Of a DNA stretch of 64,000 bases, positions 15,804 through 24,711 are shown in pieces. Each line of letters opens with the position of its first letter. Within the stretch, counting starts at the first letter, position 1. This DNA is from Parasulfuritortus sp049322515. Its GTDB lineage: Bacteria; Pseudomonadota; Gammaproteobacteria; Burkholderiales; Thiobacillaceae. The translations under genes and the position numbers were made by a program. Location: assembly GCA_049322515.1 (NCBI GenBank), contig JBMOQW010000031.1, forward strand, positions 1 to 64,000, given 5' to 3'. The notes under the pieces are model-generated. The model saw only the letters and a program-made list of their open reading frames with translations, was not told where the DNA came from and made no database searches.

Positions 15804-15958
15804 CACCGAAACATTGGATCATCCTGGGGGTGGTCAAGTTGGCCCTGATCGCGGTGGCGGTCGGCGTGGTGTTCAGCATCTATGGCTGCAACACCGTGCG
15901 CGGCATCGGCCAGGACGTGGAGAAGGCCGGCGAGGCCATCCAGAGGTCGACCAAATGA
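15800..15958 (+). CDS. Entericidin A/B-type small lipoprotein
   Basis: A 52-residue protein too short for most ORF callers. It starts at ATG 15800, overlapping the leuC stop, and ends overlapping the leuD start. It has a membrane-spanning leader (WIILGVVKLALIAVAVGVVF) and a lipobox-like SIYGC with the lipidated Cys at position 30. The following CNTVRGIGQDVEKAGEAIQ is the family signature of entericidins. Entericidins are small cell-envelope lipoproteins linked to stationary-phase lysis control in enteric bacteria; the role in betaproteobacteria is unclear. An entericidin gene between leuC and leuD is recurrent in this group. The four-base overlaps indicate translational coupling. Confidence 0.85.
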   Translation: MTPKHWIILGVVKLALIAVAVGVVFSIYGCNTVRGIGQDVEKAGEAIQRSTK

Positions 15959-16593
15959 AGCCATTTACCCGACTGGACGGTCTGGTGGTGCCGCTCGACC
16001 GGGCCAACGTCGATACCGATGCCATCATCCCCAAGCAATTCCTGAAATCGATCAAGCGCACCGGCTTCGGGCCGAATGCCTTCGACGAGTGGCGCTATCT
16101 CGACCATGGCGAGCCCGGCATGGACAACAGCAAGCGGCCGCTGAACCCGGATTTCGTCCTCAACCATGCCCGCTACCGGGGCGCCTCGGTGCTGCTGGCG
16201 CGGGAGAACTTCGGCTGCGGATCCTCGCGAGAGCATGCCCCCTGGGCGCTGGAGGACTATGGTTTCCGGGCCATCATCGCGCCCAGCTTTGCCGACATCT
16301 TTTACAACAACTGCTTCAAGAACGGCCTGCTGCCCATCGTCCTGCCAGCAGAAACGGTCGACGCGCTGTTCAAGGAAACCGCGGCGACCGAGGGCTATCG
16401 CCTGACCATCGACCTGGCCGCGCAGACCGTGACCACGCCCGCGGGGCAAGTCTTTGCCTTCGAAGTCGACGCCGAACGCAAGCATCGCCTGCTCAACGGC
16501 CTCGACGACATCGGCATCACGCTCCAGTTCACCGACCGGATCCAGGCCTACGAGGCCCGACGGAAACAAGAAGCACCTTGGCTGTTCGCTTGA
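15955..16593 (+). CDS. leuD: 3-isopropylmalate dehydratase small subunit
   Basis: The 212-residue partner of LeuC. Start at ATG 15955 (MKPFTRLDGLVVPLDRANVD), chosen over an upstream in-frame start because the family begins there and the preceding stop overlaps. The swivel-domain motif ENFGCGSSREHAPWAL is intact and the length is typical. Sits between the entericidin gene and leuB. Confidence 0.96.
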   Translation: MKPFTRLDGLVVPLDRANVDTDAIIPKQFLKSIKRTGFGPNAFDEWRYLDHGEPGMDNSKRPLNPDFVLNHARYRGASVLLARENFGCGSSREHAPWALEDYGFRAIIAPSFADIFYNNCFKNGLLPIVLPAETVDALFKETAATEGYRLTIDLAAQTVTTPAGQVFAFEVDAERKHRLLNGLDDIGITLQFTDRIQAYEARRKQEAPWLFA

Positions 16594-16603
16594 AAGGAAA
16601 ACA

Positions 16604-17668
16604 ATGAAACTCGCAGTGTTGCCGGGTGACGGCATCGGCCCCGAGATCGTCGCCCAGGCGGTCAAGGTTTTGAATGTCCTTAAGTCGGACGGCATGAAGA
16701 TCGAGATGGAGGAGGCCCCCATCGGCGGCGCCGGCTACGAGGCGGCGAAAGACCCGCTGCCGGAAGCGACCTTCAAGCTGTCTCAGGAAGCCGATGCCGT
16801 GCTGCTCGGTGCGGTCGGCGACTGGAAGTACGACACCCTGCCGCGCGACCTGCGCCCGGAGCGCGGTCTGTTGCGCATCCGCAAGGGCTTGAACCTGTTC
16901 GCCAACCTGCGTCCGGCGCTGCTCTACCCGGAGCTTGCTTCGGCATCGACGCTCAAGCCCGAAGTCGTTTCGGGGCTCGACCTGATGATCGTGCGCGAAC
17001 TCACCGGCGACATCTACTTCGGCCAGCCGCGTGGCATTTCCACCCTGGAGAATGGCGAGCGCGAGGGGATCAACACCATGCGCTACAACGAGTCGGAGAT
17101 CCGCCGCATCGGCCGCATCGCCTTCGACATCGCCATGAAGCGCAACAAGAAGGTCTGTTCCGTGGACAAGGCCAACGTGCTGGAGACCACCGAACTGTGG
17201 CGCCAGGTGATGATCGAGATCGCCAAGGACTACCCCGAGGTGGAGCTCAGCCACATGTACGTGGACAACGCCGCCATGCAGCTGGTGCGGGCGCCCAAGC
17301 AGTTCGACGTGATGGTGACCGGCAACATCTTCGGCGACATCCTGTCCGACGAGGCCTCCATGCTCACCGGCTCCATCGGCATGCTGCCCTCGGCCTCCCT
17401 GGACGAGCACAACAAGGGCATGTATGAACCCAGCCATGGTTCCGCCCCGGACATCGCCGGCAAGGACATCGCCAATCCGCTGGCGACGATCCTGTCCGTG
17501 GCCATGATGTTCAAGTACACCTTCAACGACGAGGCGTCGTACAACCGCATCGACCACGCGGTGAAGCAGGTGATCGCGTCCGGCAAGCGCACTGCCGACA
17601 TCTGGACCGAGGGCTGCGAGAAGGTGTCGTGTTCCGGCATGGGCGACGCCGTCGTCGCGGCGATGTGA
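16604..17668 (+). CDS. leuB: 3-isopropylmalate dehydrogenase
   Basis: Oxidatively decarboxylates 3-isopropylmalate to 2-oxoisocaproate with NAD+. 354 residues, starting MKLAVLPGDGIGPEIV after an AAAGGAAAA ribosome binding site. RELTGDIYFGQPR, CSVDKANVLETTELWR and the metal-binding GNIFGDILSDEASMLTGSIG are all present. Followed by a large inverted repeat and then asd. Confidence 0.97.
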   Translation: MKLAVLPGDGIGPEIVAQAVKVLNVLKSDGMKIEMEEAPIGGAGYEAAKDPLPEATFKLSQEADAVLLGAVGDWKYDTLPRDLRPERGLLRIRKGLNLFANLRPALLYPELASASTLKPEVVSGLDLMIVRELTGDIYFGQPRGISTLENGEREGINTMRYNESEIRRIGRIAFDIAMKRNKKVCSVDKANVLETTELWRQVMIEIAKDYPEVELSHMYVDNAAMQLVRAPKQFDVMVTGNIFGDILSDEASMLTGSIGMLPSASLDEHNKGMYEPSHGSAPDIAGKDIANPLATILSVAMMFKYTFNDEASYNRIDHAVKQVIASGKRTADIWTEGCEKVSCSGMGDAVVAAM

Positions 17669-17678
17669 TTGATTGATT

Positions 17679-17774
17679 CGGGAAACGGGAAAAGAGAAAC
17701 GGGAAACGCAAAGTCAACACCGTCTGGTAGCGCGGCGGTTTGCACGTTTCCCATTTCCCGTTTCCCATTTCCCG
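17679..17774. repeat. 30-bp-arm imperfect inverted repeat between leuB and asd
   Basis: The left arm (17679-17708) and right arm (17745-17774) are built from near-repeats of GGGAAAC and its complement. Reverse-complementing the right arm gives about 26 of 30 identical bases. The 36-base loop is ordinary sequence. The transcript could fold a very stable hairpin between leuB and asd. Simple GGGAAAC tandems, read out from both sides, suggest a small mobile or slippage-born repeat rather than a classical terminator, since no U-tract follows. Confidence 0.75.
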
Positions 17775-17793
17775 CTTTACCAGAGGTAACGAA

Positions 17794-18906
17794 ATGAAAC
17801 GAGTAGGTCTGATCGGCTGGCGCGGCATGGTGGGCTCGGTGCTCATGGGTCGCATGAAGGAAGAACGGGACTTCGACCACATCGAGCCGGTGTTCTTCAC
17901 CACTTCCAACCCCGGCGGCCAGGGCCCGGACATCGGCAAGGACGTGCCGCCCCTGAAGGACGCCAACAGCGTCGATGAACTGAAGGCGATGGACATCATC
18001 ATCACCTGCCAGGGCGGCGACTACACCAAGGCGGTGTACCCCAAGCTGATGGCCACCGGCTGGAAGGGCTACTGGATCGATGCCGCGTCCACCCTGCGCA
18101 TGAAGGACGACGCCATCATCATCCTGGACCCGGTCAACAAGAACGTGATCCAGGACGGCCTCGCCAAGGGCGTCAAGACCTACGTCGGCGGCAACTGCAC
18201 CGTGTCCCTGATGCTGATGGCCATCGGCGGCCTGTTCGACAAGGGCCTGATCGAGTGGATCGCCCCCCAGACCTACCAGGCCGCCTCCGGCGCCGGTGCC
18301 CGCAACATGCGCGAGCTGTTGCAGCAGATGGGCGCGGTGAACGCCGAGGTCAAGCCCCTGCTGGAGGATCCCGCTTCCGCCATCCTGGAGATCGATCGCA
18401 AGGTCACCGAGTTCATCCGCTCCGACCGCTATCCGCTGGATGCCTGGCCGGTGCCCCTGGCCGCCTCCCTGATCCCGTGGATCGACGTGCAGCTGGAATC
18501 CGGCCAGTCCAAGGAAGAGTGGAAGGCCCAGGTGGAGGCCAACAAGATCCTCGGCCGCTCCGACAACCCGGTCCCCATCGATGGCCTCTGCGTGCGTGTC
18601 GGCGCCATGCGCTGCCATTCCCAGGCCCTGACCATCAAGATGACCCGGGACGTTCCGCTGGACGAGATCCACGGCATCATTGCCGAGCACAACGCGTGGG
18701 TGAAAGTGGTGCCGAACGACCGCCAGATCACCATGGAGCAGCTCACCCCGGCCGCCGTGACCGGCACGTTGACCGTCCCGGTCGGCCGCATGCGCAAGCT
18801 CAACATGGGCCCGGATTACCTGTCCGCCTTCACGGTCGGTGATCAACTCCTGTGGGGCGCGGCCGAGCCGCTGCGCCGGATGCTGCGCATCCTGCTGGAG
18901 GCCTGA
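17794..18906 (+). CDS. asd: Aspartate-semialdehyde dehydrogenase
   Basis: Reduces aspartyl-phosphate to aspartate semialdehyde, the branch point to Lys, Met, Thr and diaminopimelate. The 370-residue protein starts at MKRVGLIGWRGMVGSVLMGR with an AGAGGT ribosome binding site. The NADP-binding Gly-rich motif is at residues 7-13 and the catalytic cysteine is C135 in GGNCTVSLML. The length and residues match the gram-negative Asd group (E. coli 367). Four bases separate it from the degenerate paralogue usg. Confidence 0.97.
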   Translation: MKRVGLIGWRGMVGSVLMGRMKEERDFDHIEPVFFTTSNPGGQGPDIGKDVPPLKDANSVDELKAMDIIITCQGGDYTKAVYPKLMATGWKGYWIDAASTLRMKDDAIIILDPVNKNVIQDGLAKGVKTYVGGNCTVSLMLMAIGGLFDKGLIEWIAPQTYQAASGAGARNMRELLQQMGAVNAEVKPLLEDPASAILEIDRKVTEFIRSDRYPLDAWPVPLAASLIPWIDVQLESGQSKEEWKAQVEANKILGRSDNPVPIDGLCVRVGAMRCHSQALTIKMTRDVPLDEIHGIIAEHNAWVKVVPNDRQITMEQLTPAAVTGTLTVPVGRMRKLNMGPDYLSAFTVGDQLLWGAAEPLRRMLRILLEA

Positions 18907-18910
18907 TCGG

Positions 18911-19852
18911 GTGCGCGCGCCACCCAATATCGCCGTCCTGGGGGCCGACGACCCCCTGGGCGAGGCCGTGCTGCGTCTGATCGGAGAGCAAGGCCTGGAG
19001 GTGGGGGCGCTCTATCCACTGAGTCTTGAGCCCTCCGAAGGCTGTGTCAGCGCGCGCGGCGAGGCTTTGCCGCTGATGCCGGTCGAGGGCTTCGATTGGT
19101 CGCAAGCCGAACTGCTGATCAATGCCAGTCGCTCGGCGGCCGCCACCCGCATTGAATCGATCGCCCGCACCGGCGGCTGTAGGATTCTGGGGCTGGGGGC
19201 GGCGGAGGGGGACCGGATCGGGATCGGCAATGGCCTGTCCCTGGCCATGACGCGCGTGTTCCAGGCGCTGCGGCCGGTGTCCGAACTGGCCCGGGTGGCG
19301 GTCACGGCGATGTTGCCGGTGGCCGCGGCCGGCGAGGCCGGGATTGCCGAGCTGGCCAATCAGACGCGCGCCCTGTTCGCCATGGAGACGCTTGACCCCG
19401 AAGTGTTTCCGGTGCCCATCGCCTTCAACCTGGTGCCCCAAGTGGGCGGCTTCACCGAGACGGCAGCCCGGGCTTTCGAGACAGAGGTGGCCGAGGCGGT
19501 GCGCCGCGGACTGGGCCGACCGACATTGCCGGTTGCGGTGACGGCGCTCTGGGCGCCGCTGTTTTACGGCGCGGCCCTGTCAGTCGACTTTGCCACGGAA
19601 GTGCCGGTCGACGTGTCGGTCCTTCGGGCGACTTTGGTCCGCGCCTCGGGCATTACCTTGATGGACGCCGATTTGCCCGGTGGGGTGGCCACGCCGGCGA
19701 CCGATGCCCAGGACAGCGCCACGGTTTTTCTCAGCCGACTCCGGGAAACGCACCCCGGCGGACGGGATCACGCCCTGTGGCTGGTAATCGACATGACCCG
19801 CCTGGAAGCGGCGTCGATCGTCGATCAACTGGAAAATTTGATTGAACAATAA
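18911..19852 (+). CDS. usg: Asd-like paralogue USG-1 (non-catalytic)
   Basis: A 313-residue protein starting at GTG 18911 (VRAPPNIAVLGADDPLGEAV). It has the overall Asd fold, with the dehydrogenase dinucleotide-binding start, but the catalytic cysteine is lost: ARVAVTAMLPVAAAGEAGI stands where Asd has GGNCTV. This matches the USG-1 proteins that lie downstream of asd in Proteobacteria. No enzyme activity is expected, and the role (perhaps a partner subunit) is not established. Confidence 0.85.
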   Translation: MRAPPNIAVLGADDPLGEAVLRLIGEQGLEVGALYPLSLEPSEGCVSARGEALPLMPVEGFDWSQAELLINASRSAAATRIESIARTGGCRILGLGAAEGDRIGIGNGLSLAMTRVFQALRPVSELARVAVTAMLPVAAAGEAGIAELANQTRALFAMETLDPEVFPVPIAFNLVPQVGGFTETAARAFETEVAEAVRRGLGRPTLPVAVTALWAPLFYGAALSVDFATEVPVDVSVLRATLVRASGITLMDADLPGGVATPATDAQDSATVFLSRLRETHPGGRDHALWLVIDMTRLEAASIVDQLENLIEQ

Positions 19853-19969
19853 GCGGTTTCGGTGCTAACGTAAATTCAGCTTAAGGAAATCGCCCTAAGT
19901 CTATGAGAAAACATGGAATTCAGGGGCGGCGGTTCGGCAACCTGCAGGTGCCTACTGGACAGGGGAATG

Positions 19970-22717
19970 ATGGTGAAAAGATCAAATAAAATCAGTGGCT
20001 TGATGGCGGCTCTGCTGCTCGTGTCCGGGGCCGCCGATGCGGCCGGACTGGGTCGTATGTCGGTCATGTCGTCGCTCGGCCAGCCGTTGCGGGCCGAAAT
20101 CGAGCTGCTGTCGGTACCGGCTGATGAAATCGGTAATGTCGAAGCCAAGATCGCCAGTCCCGAAGCTTTCCGACAGGCCCGGATCGATCGCTCCGGGGCC
20201 TTGGCCGACATTCAGATGAGCGTCGAGAAACGTGCCAACGGCCAGCCCATCGTGCGTATCGCCTCCCTGTCGCCGGTCAACGACCCCTTCGTCGACCTGC
20301 TGATCGAACTGAACTGGAGTTCCGGGCGGATCCTGCGTGAATACACCGTCCTGCTCGATCCCGCCCGGGATGGGGCTCCGGCCTCGGAGCCCGTGCGCAT
20401 GGCGCAGGTGCCGGTCACCCAGCCGATGACGCCGAGCGCCGCGCCGGCCGCCCCGGCCGCCCAATCCACCCCGGCCAAGGCGCCCGCGCGACCGGAGGCC
20501 CCTACCCGTTATGGTCCGGTCAAGTCGGGCGAGACCTTGCATGGCATCGCGGCCAAACTGTTGCCGCCCGATGTCACGCTCGACATGATGATGGCCAGCC
20601 TCTATCAGTCGAACAAAGGGGCCTTCCAAGGCAACGCCAACCTGCTCAAGCAGGGTGCAGTGCTGAATGTGCCCACGCGTGACGCGGTGATGCGCCTGTA
20701 CAGCCCGAGCCAGGCGCGCAAGCTGCTCCAGGAACATGCGTCGGCCTGGCACGAGATGCAGGGGCGCGTCGCCGATCAGGCGGCACGCAATGTCGCCGAG
20801 GCGTCCTCCACACCCGCCGGCAAGGGGGCCATCGTCACGGCCCGACCGGAAGAGAAGCCGGCTCCGGCCACGGCCAGCAAGGATGTGCTCAAGCTGTCCA
20901 AGGGGGCGCCGGCCAAGCCCGAGGATGGCAAGTCGGCACAGCGCATTCAGTCGCTCGAGGAAGAAGTGGCGGCCAAGAGCCGGGCGCTTCAGGAAGCCCA
21001 GGACCGGGTCAACCAGCTGGAACGCACCGTGCAGGACCTGCAAAAGCTGGTCGCCCTGCGTGCCAAGGAAAAGGCCGCCCCCGAGCCGACCGAGGCTTCA
21101 GGCGTGACCACCCCGCCGCCGGCCGCGACCCCGGCCGAGCCCGCCGCGCAGCCGCCCAAGCCGGTGGCCCCGCCGAAGCCGGCGGTCCAAGCACCCGCGC
21201 AGCCGCCTGCCGAAGAACCCGGTTTCCTGTCCAGCCTGCTGGCCAGCCCGCTCTACCTCGGCGGCTTGGTGGCGGCGCTGGGTCTGGCTGCCCTGCTTTG
21301 GATCTACATGGTCGGCAAGCGCCGCAAGAAAGGGCTGTCTGATTTCGAGCAGAGCGTGATGACCGGTGGCGACCAGTTCAAGACCTCCATCTTCAAGACC
21401 GGAGGCGGCCCGACCACCCAGACCGGCGCCACCACGCAGTCGGGCGCGGCCACCGATTTCAGCCGTCTGGGGCTGGGCAACATCGATACCCACGAAGTCG
21501 ACCCGATCGCCGAAGCCGAGGTCTACATGGCCTATGGCCGTGACGCACAGGCCGAGGAAATCCTCAAGGAGGCGCTCAGCAAGGATCCGTATCGTCACGA
21601 GATCGTGCTCAAGCTGCTGGAAATCTACGCCACGCGGCAGGACGTCCCCACCTTCGAGACCCAGGCCAGCGAGCTGTACGCCAACTTGGGCGACCCTGCC
21701 AGCCAGATTTGGCAGAAGGCTGCCGAAATGGGCCGCAAGCTGGATCCGGCCAATCCGCTCTATCGCGTCTACGGCGAGGTGCCTTCCCTTCCGGAAACCC
21801 CGGTGGCCGCCGCCGCGGCCCTGGCTGCCGGCGCCGCTGCCGCATCCAGTTTCGAGATGCCAGAAGCCATGGTCGAACCGGTCGAGGTCGAGACCGAGGC
21901 ACCGCCTGCCGAGGCTGAAGCCGAGCGTGCAGCCCTGGACATGACCATGGATGAGGTGGCCCTGGATCAGGGGGAACTTGATACTGAGGCGTTGTCTGCC
22001 AGCCAGGACGACATGGTCATGCAGTTCGACCTGCCGGCCCCGGCCACTGAAGTGGTGCCCGATGCCACCCCGGACGCCACTGACCAGATCGATTTGGCGG
22101 CGCTCGGTGAGACACCAGCCGAGCTGGCCGAGGAGTTCGATCTCGATTCCGGCCTGGATGACCTGCAACTCGAAGCCCTGGGCGTTCAGGAGGCTGCCGA
22201 ACCGGAAGCGGCTGCGCCTGAGTTTCCGGCCTTTGGTCAGCCCGCGGACCTCGACACCGAGTCTGTTGCCGAGATTCAGATCCCGGACGTGGCCGAGTCG
22301 ATCGAAGCGCCCCTGGCAGCGCCCGATCAAATGGACTTTTCCGGTTTGGGGGATTTGCAAGATCTGGCGGCCTTCCCGGCTGCCGAGACGCTCGAAGCGA
22401 CCGAGGCCGTTCTGCCAGAAACAAGCGAAGAGCCTGTCGATCTGGCCTTGCCGGAACTCGATTTCAGTGACATCGACCTGGACCTGGATAGCCCTGCGCC
22501 CAGCACGCCCGAGCCGACCGCCGAGGTGGCCGGGATGGCCGACATGTCGGAGATCGACCCCGATCTGCTCGAGGAAGTGAACACCAAGCTCGATCTCGCA
22601 CGCGCCTACCAGGAAATGGGTGACCGCGAGGGCGCGCGGGAAATCCTCGAGGAAGTGCTGAAGGAAGGCGACAGCAAGCAGAAGCAGGAAGCCGAGCGCT
22701 TGATCGCCAGCCTCTGA
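19970..22717 (+). CDS. fimV: FimV-type inner-membrane LysM protein
   Basis: FimV supports type IV pilus assembly, twitching and polar organisation through its peptidoglycan-binding and TPR regions. The about 915-residue product (ATG 19970 assumed, ATG 19967 also possible, AGGGG nearby) has a signal peptide (MVKRSNKISGLMAALLLVSG), the FimV N-domain GLGRMSVMSSLGQPLRAEIE, a LysM-like domain around 177-233 and a Gln/Glu-rich coiled coil near 323-367. One membrane span lies near 420-447. A long acidic, Pro/Ala-rich cytoplasmic region follows, and the C-terminal FimV TPR motif (DLARAYQEMGDREGAREILE) closes the protein. Length and order match the family. Confidence 0.93.
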   Translation: MVKRSNKISGLMAALLLVSGAADAAGLGRMSVMSSLGQPLRAEIELLSVPADEIGNVEAKIASPEAFRQARIDRSGALADIQMSVEKRANGQPIVRIASLSPVNDPFVDLLIELNWSSGRILREYTVLLDPARDGAPASEPVRMAQVPVTQPMTPSAAPAAPAAQSTPAKAPARPEAPTRYGPVKSGETLHGIAAKLLPPDVTLDMMMASLYQSNKGAFQGNANLLKQGAVLNVPTRDAVMRLYSPSQARKLLQEHASAWHEMQGRVADQAARNVAEASSTPAGKGAIVTARPEEKPAPATASKDVLKLSKGAPAKPEDGKSAQRIQSLEEEVAAKSRALQEAQDRVNQLERTVQDLQKLVALRAKEKAAPEPTEASGVTTPPPAATPAEPAAQPPKPVAPPKPAVQAPAQPPAEEPGFLSSLLASPLYLGGLVAALGLAALLWIYMVGKRRKKGLSDFEQSVMTGGDQFKTSIFKTGGGPTTQTGATTQSGAATDFSRLGLGNIDTHEVDPIAEAEVYMAYGRDAQAEEILKEALSKDPYRHEIVLKLLEIYATRQDVPTFETQASELYANLGDPASQIWQKAAEMGRKLDPANPLYRVYGEVPSLPETPVAAAAALAAGAAAASSFEMPEAMVEPVEVETEAPPAEAEAERAALDMTMDEVALDQGELDTEALSASQDDMVMQFDLPAPATEVVPDATPDATDQIDLAALGETPAELAEEFDLDSGLDDLQLEALGVQEAAEPEAAAPEFPAFGQPADLDTESVAEIQIPDVAESIEAPLAAPDQMDFSGLGDLQDLAAFPAAETLEATEAVLPETSEEPVDLALPELDFSDIDLDLDSPAPSTPEPTAEVAGMADMSEIDPDLLEEVNTKLDLARAYQEMGDREGAREILEEVLKEGDSKQKQEAERLIASL

Positions 22718-22718
22718 T

Positions 22719-23321
22719 TTGCATCCGGCCACCCGTATCCTGTTCTACCTCCTCTCAGCCCTGGCCCTGCCAGGGCTGAATTTTTTCCTGCTCGGGGTGG
22801 TTTTGATGGGCACTTGGGCCCTGTCCAGAGGCCGTGTCCGGGCCATTGCGCGCCTGTATTGGCGCACCCGGTGGCTGTTCCTGCTGCTGTTCGTCGGCTA
22901 TGCCTATACCTTGCCGGGCGCGGCGGCCTGGCCAAGTCTCGGCGATTATGCCCCGTCCTGGCCTGGCTTGCAGGCCGCCTTGCACCAGGGATTGCGCTTG
23001 GCGGTGCTGCTGGCCTTGCTCGATCTACTCATCGTGTCGATGCCACCCGCGCGACTGATGTCCGGCTTGCATCGGCTGTTGAGTCCGCTGAACCGGTGGG
23101 GATTTCCGGCCGAGCGGACCACGGTGCGCCTGGCGCTGACCTTGCGTGCCATGGAGTTGAACGCGCAAAGCCCTCGTTCCTTGCAGGCATGGCGTCCGGC
23201 TAGTGCAGTCCTCGATCCGGACATGCAGACCTGCCAGGTCCAATCCATCCCTTGGCCGGTGCGGGAAAGGTGGCTCCTGCTGGCCTTGCTCGCCGTCGCG
23301 GTGCTGGCATGGCTAGGCTAG
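22719..23321 (+). CDS. EcfT/CbiQ-like membrane protein
   Basis: A 200-residue protein starting at TTG 22719, one base after the fimV stop. It has four to five hydrophobic segments and a cytoplasmic loop MPPARLMSGLHRLLSPLNRWG that resembles the coupling-helix region of EcfT (the transmembrane protein of energy-coupling factor transporters). No ATPase subunits are adjacent, so this assignment is tentative and the transporter, if any, would be incomplete locally. It overlaps truA by 13 bases. Confidence 0.6.
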   Translation: MHPATRILFYLLSALALPGLNFFLLGVVLMGTWALSRGRVRAIARLYWRTRWLFLLLFVGYAYTLPGAAAWPSLGDYAPSWPGLQAALHQGLRLAVLLALLDLLIVSMPPARLMSGLHRLLSPLNRWGFPAERTTVRLALTLRAMELNAQSPRSLQAWRPASAVLDPDMQTCQVQSIPWPVRERWLLLALLAVAVLAWLG

Positions 23322-24091
23322 TCCTCGGCCTGGAATATCAAGGCTCGGCCTATTGTGGCTGGCAGACCCAGCCCGGCGGGTGTGCCATCCAGGACCACCT
23401 GGAAGCGGCCCTGGCCCGGGTGCATGGCGCGCCGGTGACGACGGTGGTGGCCGGGCGGACCGATGCCGGGGTTCACGCCAGTGCCCAGGTGGTGCATTTC
23501 GACGCCGTGCATGCGCGACCGCTGAGCGCCTGGGTACGGGGCGTCAACAGCCATTTGCCGGCTGGCATTTCCGTGCTCTGGGCGAGACAGGTGGCCGAGG
23601 ATTTCCATGCCCGCTTCGGCGCCCGCGAACGCGCCTACCGCTATGTCCTGCTCAATCATCCAGTGCGCCCGGCGGTCCTCGCCGGGCGGGTCGGCTGGCA
23701 ACACGGGCCGCTCGATCGGGAGGCGATGGCCGAGGCCGCGCAGCACCTGCTCGGCCGCCACGATTTTTCCGCCTTCCGTGCCGCCGCCTGCCAGGCCAAG
23801 AGCCCGGTGCGCGAGTTGCGCGAGGCCCGGGTGAGCGGCCAGGGGCCGTGGCTCTGGTTCGATTTTCGTGGCAATGCCTTTCTGCACCATCAGGTCCGCA
23901 ACATGGTCGCCGCCCTGGTCTGGATCGGCCAGGGCCGGCGGCCGGTGTCCTGGCTGGCCGAGTTGCTGGCCTCGCGCGATCGTACCCGGGGCGCCGCGAC
24001 TTTTCCGCCCGACGGCCTCTATCTGGTCGACGTGCGGTACGATGATGCGTGGCAATTGCCGATTCCCGAACCCCGGATTCCTTACCTATGA
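23309..24091 (+). CDS. truA: tRNA pseudouridine(38-40) synthase TruA
   Basis: Isomerises uridines at positions 38-40 of the anticodon stem. The protein of 260 residues starts at MARLVLGLEYQGSAYCGWQT; the catalytic Asp is in VVAGRTDAGVHASAQVVHF, and the conserved ARFGARERAYRYVLLN and FRGNAFLHHQVRNMVAAL segments are present. The trpF start overlaps the stop (ATGA). Confidence 0.96.
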   Translation: MARLVLGLEYQGSAYCGWQTQPGGCAIQDHLEAALARVHGAPVTTVVAGRTDAGVHASAQVVHFDAVHARPLSAWVRGVNSHLPAGISVLWARQVAEDFHARFGARERAYRYVLLNHPVRPAVLAGRVGWQHGPLDREAMAEAAQHLLGRHDFSAFRAAACQAKSPVRELREARVSGQGPWLWFDFRGNAFLHHQVRNMVAALVWIGQGRRPVSWLAELLASRDRTRGAATFPPDGLYLVDVRYDDAWQLPIPEPRIPYL

Positions 24092-24711
24092 CCCCACGCA
24101 TCAAGATCTGCGGCATCACCCGTGTCGAGGACGGCCTGGCCGCCGTCCACCTGGGCGCCGACGCCATCGGCCTGGTCTTCGTCGACCAAAGTCCGCGCCG
24201 GATTACGCTCGAACAGGCAGTCGCGATTGCCCGGGCCTTGCCCCCTTTCGTCGCCACGGTGGCGCTGTTCGTCAACCCAGAACCAGACCGGGTGCGCGCG
24301 GTGGAGACCAGCCTGCGCCCCAGCCTGATGCAATTCCACGGCGAGGAGTCGGCCGAATTTTGCCGTGCCTTCTCGACCCCTTACCTGAAAGGGATACGAG
24401 TCCGGCCGGAGACCGATTTGCTACAATGCGCGTCCGATTTCGCCGAGGCCGCCGGACTCCTGCTCGATGCCTACGCCCCGGGCGCCCATGGCGGCACCGG
24501 GCATAGCTTCGACTGGTCGCTGATCCCCCCGGCCATGCCGCTGCCGGTGATCCTCGCCGGCGGGCTTCATGCCGGCAACGTGGCCGAGGCGGTGCGCCGC
24601 GTGCGGCCCTGGGCAGTCGACGTGTCGAGCGGAGTCGAGGCGAGCAAGGGCATCAAGGACGCGGACAAGATGGCCGCCTTCATTAAGGAAGTGAACCATG
24701 CAGATGTATGA
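24088..24711 (+). CDS. trpF: Phosphoribosylanthranilate isomerase
   Basis: Catalyses the Amadori rearrangement in tryptophan synthesis. 207 residues starting MTPRIKICGITRVEDGLAAV; KICGITR carries the catalytic Cys, and GADAIGLVFVDQSPR and DVSSGVE (phosphate grip) are visible. Overlaps truA by 4 and trpB by 14 bases, so translation of this block is coupled. Confidence 0.96.
   Translation: MTPRIKICGITRVEDGLAAVHLGADAIGLVFVDQSPRRITLEQAVAIARALPPFVATVALFVNPEPDRVRAVETSLRPSLMQFHGEESAEFCRAFSTPYLKGIRVRPETDLLQCASDFAEAAGLLLDAYAPGAHGGTGHSFDWSLIPPAMPLPVILAGGLHAGNVAEAVRRVRPWAVDVSSGVEASKGIKDADKMAAFIKEVNHADV

Noticed and set aside
14373..15806. 477-codon minus-strand frame over leuC
   Set aside because: Mirror of a strongly coding gene; His/Gly/Leu-rich translation typical of shadows.
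17230..18927. 565-codon minus-strand frame over leuB and asd
   Set aside because: Covers two clear genes and the inverted repeat; no plausible product.
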